A stretch of DNA of 24,937 nt from Bacteroidales bacterium (GTDB lineage: Bacteria; Bacteroidota; Bacteroidia; Bacteroidales; Muribaculaceae). A program made the translations under genes and the position numbers. A model generated the notes under the pieces. It worked only from the letters and a program-made list of their open reading frames with translations, had not been told where the DNA came from and made no database searches. Location of the stretch: the NCBI GenBank assembly GCA_900770215.1, contig CAAGJW010000020.1, positions 1 to 24,937 of the forward strand, read 5' to 3'. This document shows positions 5,094 through 14,499 of this stretch, in pieces; the first letter of the stretch is position 1; each line of letters starts with the position of its first letter.

Positions 5094-7193
5094 TCAATCG
5101 TTCATGCGCTTGAGAACGGTATAGCTGGGCAAGATGCCGAGCTCGCCAGCCTTGCTCAAGTCGTTGACGCCGCTGGGTCGGTTGCCAAGCCGCATGTAGA
5201 CGAGGCCGCGGTTGTAGTAGGCCTCACCGAAGTCGGGCTTGATGTCGATGGCCTGGGTGTAGCAGCTCACGGCCTCGGTGTACTTGCCTTGCAGCATGTA
5301 GGCATTGCCCTTGTTGTAGATGGCATACACGTTTTTGGGCGAGAGGGCAAGTACCTGGTTGAGATCGGCAATCACGTCGTCGAGCCTGCTGCCAGCCTCG
5401 CGCCGGTGGAGCATGGCGGCCGCTTGATGCTCGGCCGCGTTGGCAGGGCGGGCTTCATGGGAGCTGCTCTCTCCTTTCGACTCAAGCAAGTATTGCAGAT
5501 AGTGAGCATTGGCACGCAGGAAATAGGCCAACACAAACTTGGGGCTGCTCTTGATGGCGCGATCCACATCGTGCAAGGCGGCTTCGGGGTTTTTCACCAT
5601 CATGTAGTCGAGGGCGCGGGCCAGGTAGTCGATCGAGCGGGGCTTGGAAGTGGCAAGCAGGCCGTTGTAGTAGTCGATGCTGGCAAACCGCTTGGCCACC
5701 TCGCCACTGTCGATTTTCACATTGTCGCAGGTGAGGGTGAGCAACATGGGCAGCAGGTGGGAGTCGTTGACCTCGGTCACCTCCTTCATGTAATTGGTCT
5801 TGCCATTGAGCTTGTTGACGTAGCTGTAGTAGGAAAGCGCAAACATGGGCTCGGGGTCGATGTCGAAGTTGGCGTTCTGGATGTGTCCGCGTGTGCGGTT
5901 GTCATACTCGGGCTTAAACGAGTTGTCGTTTTTCACCGTCAAGATGTTGTTGAATTTCTTGATGATGTCGTCACTGGTCTCGGGCTGGTCCATCTTGGCC
6001 TGGGCGTCTTTCTGCTCCTGGCGTATCCTCTTCTCGGCCATGCGCACCTCGGTCTTTACAGGATCATAGGTCGAGACCCTGATGCCCTTCTGCTTGAAGA
6101 TAGCTATTGCAGTCTCGTTGTCGCGCTCGCTACCCTTGAGATCGCCGGCCAGGCGCTTGGCCTCGGCTCGGGCCATGTAGCCCGACTCAAAGCGTGGATA
6201 CTTGTGCAAGATGCGATCGTAATCGGCCACAGCCTTGCGATACTGGCGGGTGCGCATGTAGAGCTGGGCTCGGTTGTAGAGTGCCAGGAAATTGGCAGGC
6301 TCCAGCTTGAGCACCTTGCTGAAGTCGGCAATGGCTTTTTGGTCCTCCCCCACCTCGGCGCTGAGCTGGGCACGGTCGTAGATGGCCATCACGTTGTCGG
6401 GCTCCAGGCCTATGGCATAGTCGTAGTCGCTCATAGCGCCAGTATAGTCGTCGATTTCATACTTGAGATAGGCACGGTTGATAAAATTGCTGGCATTGCG
6501 TGGCTGGAACTTGATGAGCGAGTCGAGGTCGGCTACTGCCTCGGGATAGGTGGAGCGGTGCTTGATATGGATGTCGGCACGCATGCCATAGGCCATCTCG
6601 CTGCTCTTGGAGATGACCAGGCTGCTGTCGATGTGGGCGAGAGCCAAGGCCGTGTCGCCGGCAGCAAGGTCAATTTGCGCCTTGGCCAGAAACACGCGGT
6701 CGTTTTTGGGATCGATGCGGCGGGCAATGTTGAGGGCCGAGTCGGCGGCATGATACTGCTTGAGCTCGAGCAGGCAGATGCCCTTGTTGAAGACAAAAGA
6801 CCTGTTGGAGGGATTGAGCTCAAGACCCTTGTCGTAGTCGACAATGGCCTCCTGAAACTTCTTTTGGTTCTGACGGGCAATGGCCCGCACTTGATAGGCG
6901 TCGATAATGAAGGGATTGCGCTCGATGCACAACGAGGCATCTTGCTCGGCCCCCTGGAAATCCTCGAGGTCGAGCTTGGCCACGGCGCGGTAGAAATAGG
7001 GTTCGGCCAGGTAGGGCTTAGCTGCGACAACCTGGTTGAAGTATTGTATCGAGAGCACATAATCTTCAAAGTAGAGTGCGTTCTGCCCTATGCGCAGCAC
7101 CTGCTCGGTATTGATTTGGGCACTGGCAGCTGCCCATGCCCAAAACAGGAAAAAGATGAGTGTGTATCTGAATTTGCTCAAAGTATGCAACAA
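5094..7193 (-). CDS. Secreted tetratricopeptide-repeat protein
   Basis: This 699-residue protein has an N-terminal signal peptide (hydrophobic 11-24, cleavage likely after ASA at 25). About nine TPR units lie between 30 and 370, marked by repeated A..DYD..L...P pairs. A central region without repeats follows (about 370-520), starting with a charged helix at 376-402, and then a second TPR set (520-690, with YNKGNAYMLQGKYTEA and YYNRGLVYMRLG). TPR arrays bind other proteins, so a periplasmic or outer-membrane scaffold role is likely; the partner is unknown. No ATG exists in frame upstream of the signal peptide: TTG at 7193 is the first usable start (TTG at 7190 or 7181 also possible). Such proteins are common in Bacteroidales. 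It appears to be a single-gene unit with the promoter at 7214-7221. Confidence 0.85.
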   Translation of the reverse strand: MLHTLSKFRYTLIFFLFWAWAAASAQINTEQVLRIGQNALYFEDYVLSIQYFNQVVAAKPYLAEPYFYRAVAKLDLEDFQGAEQDASLCIERNPFIIDAYQVRAIARQNQKKFQEAIVDYDKGLELNPSNRSFVFNKGICLLELKQYHAADSALNIARRIDPKNDRVFLAKAQIDLAAGDTALALAHIDSSLVISKSSEMAYGMRADIHIKHRSTYPEAVADLDSLIKFQPRNASNFINRAYLKYEIDDYTGAMSDYDYAIGLEPDNVMAIYDRAQLSAEVGEDQKAIADFSKVLKLEPANFLALYNRAQLYMRTRQYRKAVADYDRILHKYPRFESGYMARAEAKRLAGDLKGSERDNETAIAIFKQKGIRVSTYDPVKTEVRMAEKRIRQEQKDAQAKMDQPETSDDIIKKFNNILTVKNDNSFKPEYDNRTRGHIQNANFDIDPEPMFALSYYSYVNKLNGKTNYMKEVTEVNDSHLLPMLLTLTCDNVKIDSGEVAKRFASIDYYNGLLATSKPRSIDYLARALDYMMVKNPEAALHDVDRAIKSSPKFVLAYFLRANAHYLQYLLESKGESSSHEARPANAAEHQAAAMLHRREAGSRLDDVIADLNQVLALSPKNVYAIYNKGNAYMLQGKYTEAVSCYTQAIDIKPDFGEAYYNRGLVYMRLGNRPSGVNDLSKAGELGILPSYTVLKRMND

Positions 7194-7213
7194 AAAAAAG
7201 TCTAAAACGTGTA

Positions 7214-7221
7214 CAAAAATA
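7214..7221 (-). promoter_or_regulatory. -7 box for the TPR gene
   Basis: TATTTTTG on the minus strand fits TAnnTTTG, about 21 bp before the TTG start. Spacing is short and no clear -33 TTTG is seen. A pair of GTTTAAC direct repeats lies just upstream at 7258-7274. Confidence 0.45.
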
Positions 7222-7257
7222 ACGCTTTAGACTTATGAAATTCTGTGGGCCAGCCCA

Positions 7258-7274
7258 GTTTAACGTAGTTTAAC
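7258..7274. repeat. Two GTTTAAC direct repeats, 10 bp apart
   Basis: GTTTAAC occurs at 7258-7264 and again at 7268-7274, separated by GTA. The one-helical-turn spacing, about 40-55 bp upstream of the TPR-gene promoter box, is typical of a site for a dimeric regulator, but no regulator is known. Confidence 0.4.
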
Positions 7275-7310
7275 CCAAGTGAAAGGCTTATTGCAGCAGT
7301 CCCGACTTGG

Positions 7311-8249
7311 CTATGAGCGATGCTGAGCGAGAAACTTCTCGACATCGAGGGCAGCGCGGGCACCGGTGCCGGCAGCCACCACGGCCTGGCGGTAGCGGGG
7401 ATCGGCAACGTCGCCGGCGGCATACACCCCCTCGACGCTTGTGGCCTGGGTGTCGCCTTGCAGCTTGATATAACCCTGGTCGTCGAGCTCGAGCTGACCT
7501 GCCAGGAATGCCGTGTTGGGGTCATGGCCTATGGCAAGGAAGAAGCCGTCGATGGCAATGTCGTAGAACTCCTCCTTGTCGGTGCCCTTGAAACGCACCA
7601 AGTGAGCTCCAGCCACGCCGTTCTCGCCAAAGAGGCCCACGGTGTTGGTGTTGTAGAGAATCTCGATGTTGTCGATGGCATTCACGCGTTGCTGCATAGC
7701 GGCCGAAGCACGCAAGTAAGGCTTGCGCACGATCATATACACCTTTTTGGCCATGTGGCTCAAGTAGGAGGCCTCCTCGCAGGCAGTGTCGCCGCCGCCC
7801 ACCACGGCCACCACCTTCTTGCGGTAGAAGAAGCCGTCGCAGGTGGCACAAGCCGAGACGCCCATGCCTGCATATTTTTTCTCGTCGGGCAGCCCGAGAT
7901 ACCTTGCCGAGGCACCGGTAGCCACAACTACTGTGTCGGCCTCAAGCTGGTCTTTCCCATCGACGGTAGCCACAAAGGGGCGCTTGCTCAAGTCGATGGC
8001 AGTGATGGCTCCCTGGCGCAAGGTGGCCCCCACATTCTCGGCCTGCTTGCGCATGAGCTCCATGAGCTCGAAACCGTCGATGCCCTCGGGGAAGCCCGGA
8101 TAATTCTCGATAGTGGTAGTCTGCGTGAGCTGTCCGCCCTGCTGAAGTCCGGCGTAGAGCACTGCGTTCACGCTGGCACGGGCACAATATATCGCTGCAG
8201 AGTAACCCGCAGGGCCCGACCCTATGATAAGACACTGGATGTGTTCCAT
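7311..8249 (-). CDS. trxB: Thioredoxin-disulfide reductase
   Basis: This 312-residue flavoenzyme transfers electrons from NADPH through FAD and a cysteine pair to oxidised thioredoxin in the cytosol. It shows the FAD-binding GSGPAGYSAA motif (10-19), the redox-active CATC (134-137), the NADPH-binding GGGDTACEEA (151-160) and the second FAD motif AAGDV (about 281-285). Length is standard for low-molecular-weight bacterial TrxB. It is the last gene of the ftsK / lolA-like / trxB cluster; a 71-bp gap separates it from the LolA-like gene, so some independent expression is possible. A degenerate -7-like ATCATTTG lies in that gap. Confidence 0.97.
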   Translation of the reverse strand: MEHIQCLIIGSGPAGYSAAIYCARASVNAVLYAGLQQGGQLTQTTTIENYPGFPEGIDGFELMELMRKQAENVGATLRQGAITAIDLSKRPFVATVDGKDQLEADTVVVATGASARYLGLPDEKKYAGMGVSACATCDGFFYRKKVVAVVGGGDTACEEASYLSHMAKKVYMIVRKPYLRASAAMQQRVNAIDNIEILYNTNTVGLFGENGVAGAHLVRFKGTDKEEFYDIAIDGFFLAIGHDPNTAFLAGQLELDDQGYIKLQGDTQATSVEGVYAAGDVADPRYRQAVVAAGTGARAALDVEKFLAQHRS

Positions 8250-8320
8250 AATTATATATTAAAATAAAAAAAACAAATGATCAATGGTGAACCCATGCCA
8301 CAACGGGGGGAAAACTGGCG

Positions 8321-8905
8321 TCAGCGCAAGTCGACCACCTGGGTGCCCGCCGGCACCTGGCTCTTTGAGAACCGGAAAGTGGCTGCACTGGCTGGCACAT
8401 GAGTGCGGTAGTTGCTTATCGTGAGCGACTGGCTGCCCTTGCGGGTAGTGTAGACGGCCTTGGTTAAGACATAGGCCTTGCTGATGTACAGCGTGATTGA
8501 CTTCACCTGACCTTTCTTCTTGGGAGTGAGATACAGTGTGTAGCCGCTTGCGTTTTTCCTGGCCTTCATCGTGTAGGCGTTGCGCACTTGCCCAGCCACC
8601 GAGAGCGGACTCACCATCACCAGGTCTCGAGCGCTGGGTGTGGTGATATTGACCTCGCCCGTAGCCTTGGAATAGGTGTACTCGGTCTTGCCGTCGTACC
8701 AAGCCTTTACATTGTTTGCCAAGATGCGAAACTTGCTGCCCTGCATGACAATGGTACCCCGTGAGCCACTCATCGAGTAGGAGGCGCTCACCGTGCCGGC
8801 ATTGCGAAAGGCCGAAACCGTTTTGTCAAAAATCTGGGTGGCCGTCTGGGCTTGGCACGCCATAGCCACGAAGAGCAACAACAAAGAAAATAATTTTTTA
8901 CACAT
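8321..8905 (-). CDS. LolA-like outer-membrane lipoprotein carrier
   Basis: This 194-residue periplasmic protein starts MCKKLFSLLLLFVAMACQAQ, a clear export signal; cleavage after the Ala of CQA, or a weak lipobox ending MAC, are both possible. The mature part has the LolA/LolB-type pattern of short beta strands (GTIVMQGSKFRILANNVKAWYDGKTEYTY in outline, then TLYLTPKK, SITLYIS, LTISNYRT). LolA proteins carry lipoproteins from the inner to the outer membrane. The Bacteroidales form is divergent, so the assignment is by fold pattern and by its position between ftsK and trxB, which is usual in this order. The upstream ATG at 8950 would add a non-signal extension, so I chose 8905. Confidence 0.85.
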   Translation of the reverse strand: MCKKLFSLLLLFVAMACQAQTATQIFDKTVSAFRNAGTVSASYSMSGSRGTIVMQGSKFRILANNVKAWYDGKTEYTYSKATGEVNITTPSARDLVMVSPLSVAGQVRNAYTMKARKNASGYTLYLTPKKKGQVKSITLYISKAYVLTKAVYTTRKGSQSLTISNYRTHVPASAATFRFSKSQVPAGTQVVDLR

Positions 8906-8999
8906 AATCTTATATTTGAAAAATATAGATATTGGAATGATAACTTGCAACTATCGTGCCACGTTGCCCTCAGGCTCCAGGCGGCATGACGATGCAGCG

Positions 9000-11579
9000 T
9001 CAATGCAGTGAGTTGAAGAGCGTCTGGTCTACATCCATGGGCGTGAGCAGCACCTTGCGGGGCTTGCCCCCGGTGGCAGGTCCAACGATACCGGCGGCCT
9101 CAAGCTGGTCCATGATGCGGCCAGCACGGTTATAGCCTATCGAGTAGCGGCGTTGCACGCTCGATGTGGATGCGGTGTCGCCTTGCACGACCCAACGCGC
9201 AATTTCCTCGAAGAGCGGATCGCGGTCGTTGAGGCTTGCAGCCGAGCCCCCTCCCTCGCCGCCATCGACCTCGGAGGAAGGCGCCACATACTCGGGGAGC
9301 TCATAGGGTTCCTCGTGATTGACATCGAGGTCGTTGTCTTCTTGCTCCTTGATATACTCGCATATATTGGTAATCTCAGGCGTGTCGATAAACGGGCACT
9401 GCAGGCGCGTGATCTCGCCGTCGACCGAGAAAAGCATGTCGCCGCGGCCTATGAGGTGCTCGGCACCGCCGCGGTCGAGGATGATACGGCTGTCGATGTT
9501 CTGCGACACGGCAAAGGCCATGCGGCCAGGGAAGTTTCCCTTGATCAAGCCAGTGATAACCTTGGCCGAAGGTCGCTGAGTGGCGATGATCATGTGGATG
9601 CCCACTGCACGAGCCTTCTGGGCAATGCGCACAATGGGAGTCTCTACCTCCTTGCCGGCAGTCATGATCATGTCGCTGAACTCGTCGATGATGCACACGA
9701 TGTAGGGCATGTACTTGTAGCGGTGATTGCCATCGGCATCCACCTCGTTGCGCAAGCCGTTGCGCCAACGCTTGTTGTAGTCCTCGACCTTGCGCTCCCC
9801 CACTTCTTCAAGCACCATATAGCGGTTTTCCATCTCCTGCACGAGGCAGTTGAGGGTTTTCACCACCTTGCTCGTGTCGGTGACAATGCAACGATCCTCT
9901 CCAGGAACACGTGCAAAATAGTATTTTTCCAAGTCGGCATAGATGCTGAACTCGACACGCTTGGGATCGATGAGAATGAGTTTGAGCTCAGAAGGCCCTT
10001 TCTTATAGAGGAGTGAGGCGATGATGGTGTTCAAGCCCACCGACTTTCCCTTGCCCGTAGCACCCGCCACGAGCAAGTGCGGCATTTTGGCCAAGTCGGC
10101 CACAAAGACCTCGTTTGACACGGTGCACCCCAGTGCCATAGGCAGCTTGGCATGAGTCTCCTGGAATTTCTTCGACCCCAGCACCTCGCGTATGGGCACA
10201 ATCTGCGGGTCGCGATTGGGCACCTCGATGCCTATGGTGCCGCGGCCAGGCATAGGGGCAATGATGCGAATGCCCAAGGCGGCAAGCGACATGGCAATGT
10301 CGTCTTCCAGTCCACGTATTTTAGAGATGCGCACTCCGTCTTCGGGTATGATTTCAAAGAGGGTGACCGTGGGCCCCACGTGCACATCGATGTGCTTGAT
10401 TTGAATGCCATAGTTGCCCAAAGTCTCGGTGATGCGGCGCTTGTTGTCTTCCTGTTCCTCCACATCGACGCTGTCGGTCTTCATCTTGATGTCGGCCAGC
10501 AGGTCGAGCGGCGGGAAAAAGTAGTGGCGGTACTCGCCGGTGGGATCCTTTAGGTTTTCCTCGCCACGCGATTTGCCACCTTCGGCCATGTCGATATCCA
10601 CCATCTTCACACCAGCACCTGCAAGATTGCCGCTGTTGTGGGCAACAGCAGGCTCGCCTCTGCCCTTTTTAGGTTTAGCTTTCTTGTCGCCAAGCGTGAC
10701 AAATGGACTTGCGGCAGCTGTCGGTGTCGTGAACGGTGCAGGCTTGACTGGAGGCACAGGAGGCGTGGCAGGGCTGGCAGGAGGATCCTGGGTCTTGACA
10801 ACGTCGCCGGGGAAGTTGGAAGTGACAACAGGCTGCTCGTGGCCATCATCGACCTTGTCGCCATTGAAATGGCGGCGGTGCGGAATGCGACGTTTCACAC
10901 TGTTGTAGATGGCACGCAGGGTCTCGTAGCACAGCAACACCCAGATGAGGCCAAGCACAAAGTTGACCCCTATCAAGCCAGGGTAACCCATGAGCCCGAC
11001 AATAAAGACATTGGCATACTTGCCAAACTCGCCGCCTATGGGGAAAGAAAACGGGCTATAGTAGTAAAAACATGCACCCAGGATGAGCGACATGGTGAAC
11101 AGGCTGAAAACAGTGATGAGCGTGAAGCTGAAGAAGAAAATCTTGCGTCCTGGCTTAAAAAACCTCACAGCCAGCGTAACACACCATATCACAATGATGA
11201 AGGCAGCCAACCCGAAGCCCTGTCGCACGAGCGTTTCGGAGAGGGTGGCACCCAGGGCCCCCACCACGTTGTGTATTGAGCCCACTTGCCGCGCATTCTG
11301 CACTGTGCTATAATACATTTCCTGATTTTGGTCGGCATCACCTGCTCCGAGCACGAACGACAGGAAGGCGATGAGCAGATATACCCCCGCCAAAAGCAGG
11401 ATGGTGCCTATGGCAAAACGCGTGCGACCGTTGGCAAAGAAACGCCCCACTCGTTGCCCGCGGGTGAGTTTTTCCTCCTGCGCTTTTTTCTTGGCCTCTT
11501 CCTCCTTCTTGTAGGCCACACTCTCCTTCACACTGGAGATGTCGGGGTTGAAATATGTAGATGATGTGTCTTTAGCCAC
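9000..11579 (-). CDS. ftsK: DNA translocase FtsK
   Basis: This 859-residue protein is the septal DNA pump that resolves and segregates chromosome termini at division. N-terminal membrane helices (about 55-77, 121-140, 147-173, 190-218) are followed by a Pro/Ala-rich linker (about 240-345), shorter than in E. coli. The RecA-like motor has Walker A GATGKGKS (506-513) and Walker B VCIIDEF (628-634), with the ATQRPSAKVITG segment at 666-677. A C-terminal winged-helix gamma domain (about 785-845, SIGYNRAGRIMDQLE) reads KOPS-type DNA signals. The start codon is GTG; no ATG is better placed. It heads the cluster with the LolA-like gene 94 bp downstream. A weak TAATTTTA box lies at 11611-11618. Confidence 0.97.
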   Translation of the reverse strand: MAKDTSSTYFNPDISSVKESVAYKKEEEAKKKAQEEKLTRGQRVGRFFANGRTRFAIGTILLLAGVYLLIAFLSFVLGAGDADQNQEMYYSTVQNARQVGSIHNVVGALGATLSETLVRQGFGLAAFIIVIWCVTLAVRFFKPGRKIFFFSFTLITVFSLFTMSLILGACFYYYSPFSFPIGGEFGKYANVFIVGLMGYPGLIGVNFVLGLIWVLLCYETLRAIYNSVKRRIPHRRHFNGDKVDDGHEQPVVTSNFPGDVVKTQDPPASPATPPVPPVKPAPFTTPTAAASPFVTLGDKKAKPKKGRGEPAVAHNSGNLAGAGVKMVDIDMAEGGKSRGEENLKDPTGEYRHYFFPPLDLLADIKMKTDSVDVEEQEDNKRRITETLGNYGIQIKHIDVHVGPTVTLFEIIPEDGVRISKIRGLEDDIAMSLAALGIRIIAPMPGRGTIGIEVPNRDPQIVPIREVLGSKKFQETHAKLPMALGCTVSNEVFVADLAKMPHLLVAGATGKGKSVGLNTIIASLLYKKGPSELKLILIDPKRVEFSIYADLEKYYFARVPGEDRCIVTDTSKVVKTLNCLVQEMENRYMVLEEVGERKVEDYNKRWRNGLRNEVDADGNHRYKYMPYIVCIIDEFSDMIMTAGKEVETPIVRIAQKARAVGIHMIIATQRPSAKVITGLIKGNFPGRMAFAVSQNIDSRIILDRGGAEHLIGRGDMLFSVDGEITRLQCPFIDTPEITNICEYIKEQEDNDLDVNHEEPYELPEYVAPSSEVDGGEGGGSAASLNDRDPLFEEIARWVVQGDTASTSSVQRRYSIGYNRAGRIMDQLEAAGIVGPATGGKPRKVLLTPMDVDQTLFNSLH

Positions 11580-11659
11580 TTGAGAATTCCTTTCTAAAAT
11601 TTTTAGCCTATAAAATTACGATTTTTACACCAGCTGGCAATAGGATTTAGCATTTATTT

Positions 11660-13162
11660 TCAATCCTTAACCCAGAAATTGCGAGTCAAAATCACCAGCA
11701 CAGTAAACAGTTCCAATCGGCCCACCATCATCTCAAAGCTCAACAGCCACTTGCCGAAATCGGGCAAGAGTGCAAACGAGCCTGTGTCGCCCGTGAGGCC
11801 GTAGCCGAAGCCCACATTGCCCAAGGCCGACATCGAGGAGAACAGTGCGTCGAAAATGGGCAATCCCATCATAGAGAGCACGAGCGCCACAGCCACCAGG
11901 ATGAGCACATAGATGCACAAGAAGGCAATGACCTTGGCCACAATGTCGTGAGGCACAGCGCGACCGTCGACACGCACCGAGGTGACGGCATTGGGATGCA
12001 AGGCGCGGTAAAACTCGTTGCGCGTGTTTTTGAGCATGACTACCATGCGGTCGATTTTGGCACCACCGGCGGTAGACCCTGTCATGCCGCCAAAGAACAT
12101 GGCTATCATGAGTACAAACGAGATGAACTCGCCCGACTTCTCATAGCTGTAGGTAGAAAAGCCTGTGGAAGTGATGCCCGAAATTGTGTCGAAAAACGAG
12201 AACAGGATGCGGTCGGGCCAGTTGTCGAGGAATCCCTCGGTCCACATGCGCAAGATGATGATGACCGAGACCACAATAGTCTCGCCCAGATACCACCTGA
12301 AGGTGTTGCTCTTCCAGAACACGCCGAAATTGCCGCCGCTGGCTTGAAAAAGCAAGGTGAAATTGGTGCCACACAAAAACATGAAAATCATGATCATGGC
12401 ATCGCTGTAATAGTCGTGCCAGTAGCCCAGGCCTATAGTCTTGGTCGAGAAACCGCCTGTCGACACCGTGGCCATCATCTGGCACACCGAGTCGAACCAG
12501 TCCATGGGGCCAAGCATGAGCAGCACGGCAAGGATGACCGAGAGAATGATATACATGCCCCAGAGCGACTTGGCCGACTGGCTCACACGCGGGCGCAAGC
12601 GCTCGTGGGTGATGCCCGGCACCTCGGCATTAAACAGAGCAATGCCGCCCTTGTAGTTGAGCATGGGCAACACAGCAAGCGTGAACACGATGATGCCCAT
12701 GCCGCCTATCCACTGGGTGAGCGCACGCCAGAAGAGGATGCCCTTGGCCGTGTGGTCGACATCGCGTATCACTGTAGCGCCGGTAGTTGTGAAGCCCGAC
12801 ATGGTCTCGAAGAAAGCGTCGGGCACATTGTCGATGCTACCCGAGAACAGAAATGGCAACATGCCGAAAGCCGAGAAAAACACCCAAGTCACAGCGGTGA
12901 GCAAGAAGCCCTCACGGCGTTGCATCGAGAGTGTGGAAGGATGAATGAAAGTCGTCATCAAGAAGCCCGTGACCAGCGTGATAGCCACCGAGTAGCCAAA
13001 GGCCCAAGCCACATGTAGCTCGCTGGCAATGCCCTCGAAGAAATAATAGTAGAGCGAGACACACAAGGGTATCGACATAAACCCTGCCTCGATCATGAGC
13101 AGCCACCCTATCATGCGCAAGATGATGGGGAAATTGATGTTTTGCGTGTAAAATCTTTTCAT
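11660..13162 (-). CDS. trkH: Trk/Ktr-type potassium uptake channel subunit TrkH
   Basis: This 500-residue inner-membrane protein is the K+ translocating subunit of the Trk system. The four pore-loop filters of the SKT superfamily are recognisable: SGFTTTGATV, TVSTGGFST, SGITSTGFST and SALGNVGFGYG. Many hydrophobic helices surround them. It works with the NAD-binding regulatory subunit TrkA encoded directly upstream. I chose the ATG at 13162, two bases after the trkA stop; the longer frame to 13222 would overlap trkA and lacks membrane character. It is the last gene of the operon, with no strong terminator visible before ftsK. Confidence 0.95.
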   Translation of the reverse strand: MKRFYTQNINFPIILRMIGWLLMIEAGFMSIPLCVSLYYYFFEGIASELHVAWAFGYSVAITLVTGFLMTTFIHPSTLSMQRREGFLLTAVTWVFFSAFGMLPFLFSGSIDNVPDAFFETMSGFTTTGATVIRDVDHTAKGILFWRALTQWIGGMGIIVFTLAVLPMLNYKGGIALFNAEVPGITHERLRPRVSQSAKSLWGMYIILSVILAVLLMLGPMDWFDSVCQMMATVSTGGFSTKTIGLGYWHDYYSDAMIMIFMFLCGTNFTLLFQASGGNFGVFWKSNTFRWYLGETIVVSVIIILRMWTEGFLDNWPDRILFSFFDTISGITSTGFSTYSYEKSGEFISFVLMIAMFFGGMTGSTAGGAKIDRMVVMLKNTRNEFYRALHPNAVTSVRVDGRAVPHDIVAKVIAFLCIYVLILVAVALVLSMMGLPIFDALFSSMSALGNVGFGYGLTGDTGSFALLPDFGKWLLSFEMMVGRLELFTVLVILTRNFWVKD

Positions 13163-13164
13163 TG

Positions 13165-14499
13165 CTACTTGCTGAAGTATTTTTCCACCGTGTGGAACAC
13201 TCCGCTCAGGCAGAACACACACACGTGGTCGCCTGGCTGGAGGCGGGTGTCGCCTTTCACCAGCATGCCCTCGCCGTCACGCACCACGCCTGCAATGGTC
13301 ATGCCATCGGGTAGATTGAGCTCTCTCACATCTTTTTTGCACACCTTGCTGTCGGGCTTGAGAATGAGTTCGGCTACCTCGGCATCGGCCAGTGCCAGGC
13401 AGCGCGCATTGTTGACATCGCTGTCAAGCAAAATTTGAAAAATGCGGCTCGATGCAAGCAGCTTCTTGTTGATGATGGTGCCTATGTTCAAGCTCTCGGC
13501 CTCGGCAATAAACTGCATGCTTTCGACCTCGGCAATAGTCTTGCGCACGCCGTGCTCCTTGGCCATCATACAGCTCAGGATGTTGGTCTCGCTGCGATCG
13601 CTCAAGGCGGCAAACACATCGGTGTCGCTCACTCCCTCTTCCTCAAGGATGTCGGTATCGGTGGCGTCGCCATGCACGATGGTACAGCCGGGGAGCGTGT
13701 CGGACAGATACTGGCAACGTTGCTCGTCGGGGTCGATAATTTTGATTTTCACCTGGTCTTGCAAGGTTTTGGCGATTTGCACAGCGATGGGGCTGCCGCC
13801 CATCATCATAAGTTTCTTCACATCGATTTGCGACTTGCCACACACGTCGATCACCTTGTCGAGATGGTCGTGAGTTGTGGCAATGTAGACGATATCGTTG
13901 GCACGGATGACGTCGTCGCCACGGGGAATGATGGTCTCGCGATTGCGCTTTATAGCACTCACGTGCATGAAGTCGGCAATATTGCCCATGTCGCGCAAGC
14001 GCTTGTTTCTGAGCTTGGAATTGGCACGCAGCTTCACGGCCGCCACAATGAGCTCACCGTCGAAGAGCTCAAACCAGTTGCGCACCCAGGTGTGCTTCAA
14101 TGCGGTGCGTATCTCCTTGGCTGCCAAGTACTCGGGATAGATCAAGTCGTCGACGCCCAGCTGCTTGAAATAGTCGTTGTGGGCTTTGAGCAGGAACTCG
14201 TAGTTGTCGATGCGCCCCACGGTTTTCTTGGCGCCCATGTGCTTGGCCATAGAGCAAGCCAGCATGTTGCGTGTCTCATAGGGCGTGACTGCAATAAACA
14301 AATCGCACTTGTCTACACTCACGCCTTTGAGGTCGTTAAACGAGATGGCACTGCCCACATAGGTCATCAAGTTGTAACTTTCGAGACTGGTCAGGCGGCG
14401 CTCATCGGTGTCGAGGATGATAATGTCCTGGTCCTCGTTGCTCAGCATCTTGGCCAGGTGTGTACCCACTTCTCCGGCACCGGCAATGATAATCTTCAT
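13165..14499 (-). CDS. trkA: Trk potassium transport regulatory subunit TrkA
   Basis: This 444-residue cytosolic protein gates TrkH. It has two RCK modules, each a Rossmann fold plus a TrkA-C domain. The first has the canonical GAGEVGTHLAKML (7-19) and an acidic residue at the end of strand 2 (LDTDERR). The second begins near 229 with MMGGSPIAVQIAKTL, in which the glycine motif is degenerate, and includes VHGDATD and SDTDVFAALSDRSETN. Its ATG overlaps the dxs stop by four bases (ATGA), so translation is probably coupled. It is followed two bases later by trkH. Confidence 0.96.
   Translation of the reverse strand: MKIIIAGAGEVGTHLAKMLSNEDQDIIILDTDERRLTSLESYNLMTYVGSAISFNDLKGVSVDKCDLFIAVTPYETRNMLACSMAKHMGAKKTVGRIDNYEFLLKAHNDYFKQLGVDDLIYPEYLAAKEIRTALKHTWVRNWFELFDGELIVAAVKLRANSKLRNKRLRDMGNIADFMHVSAIKRNRETIIPRGDDVIRANDIVYIATTHDHLDKVIDVCGKSQIDVKKLMMMGGSPIAVQIAKTLQDQVKIKIIDPDEQRCQYLSDTLPGCTIVHGDATDTDILEEEGVSDTDVFAALSDRSETNILSCMMAKEHGVRKTIAEVESMQFIAEAESLNIGTIINKKLLASSRIFQILLDSDVNNARCLALADAEVAELILKPDSKVCKKDVRELNLPDGMTIAGVVRDGEGMLVKGDTRLQPGDHVCVFCLSGVFHTVEKYFSK

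Noticed and set aside
5289..7205. Plus-strand open frame of 638 codons opposite the TPR gene
   Set aside because: It is the mirror of the repetitive TPR coding sequence; no domain is recognisable, and the minus-strand protein has a signal peptide and TPR motifs.
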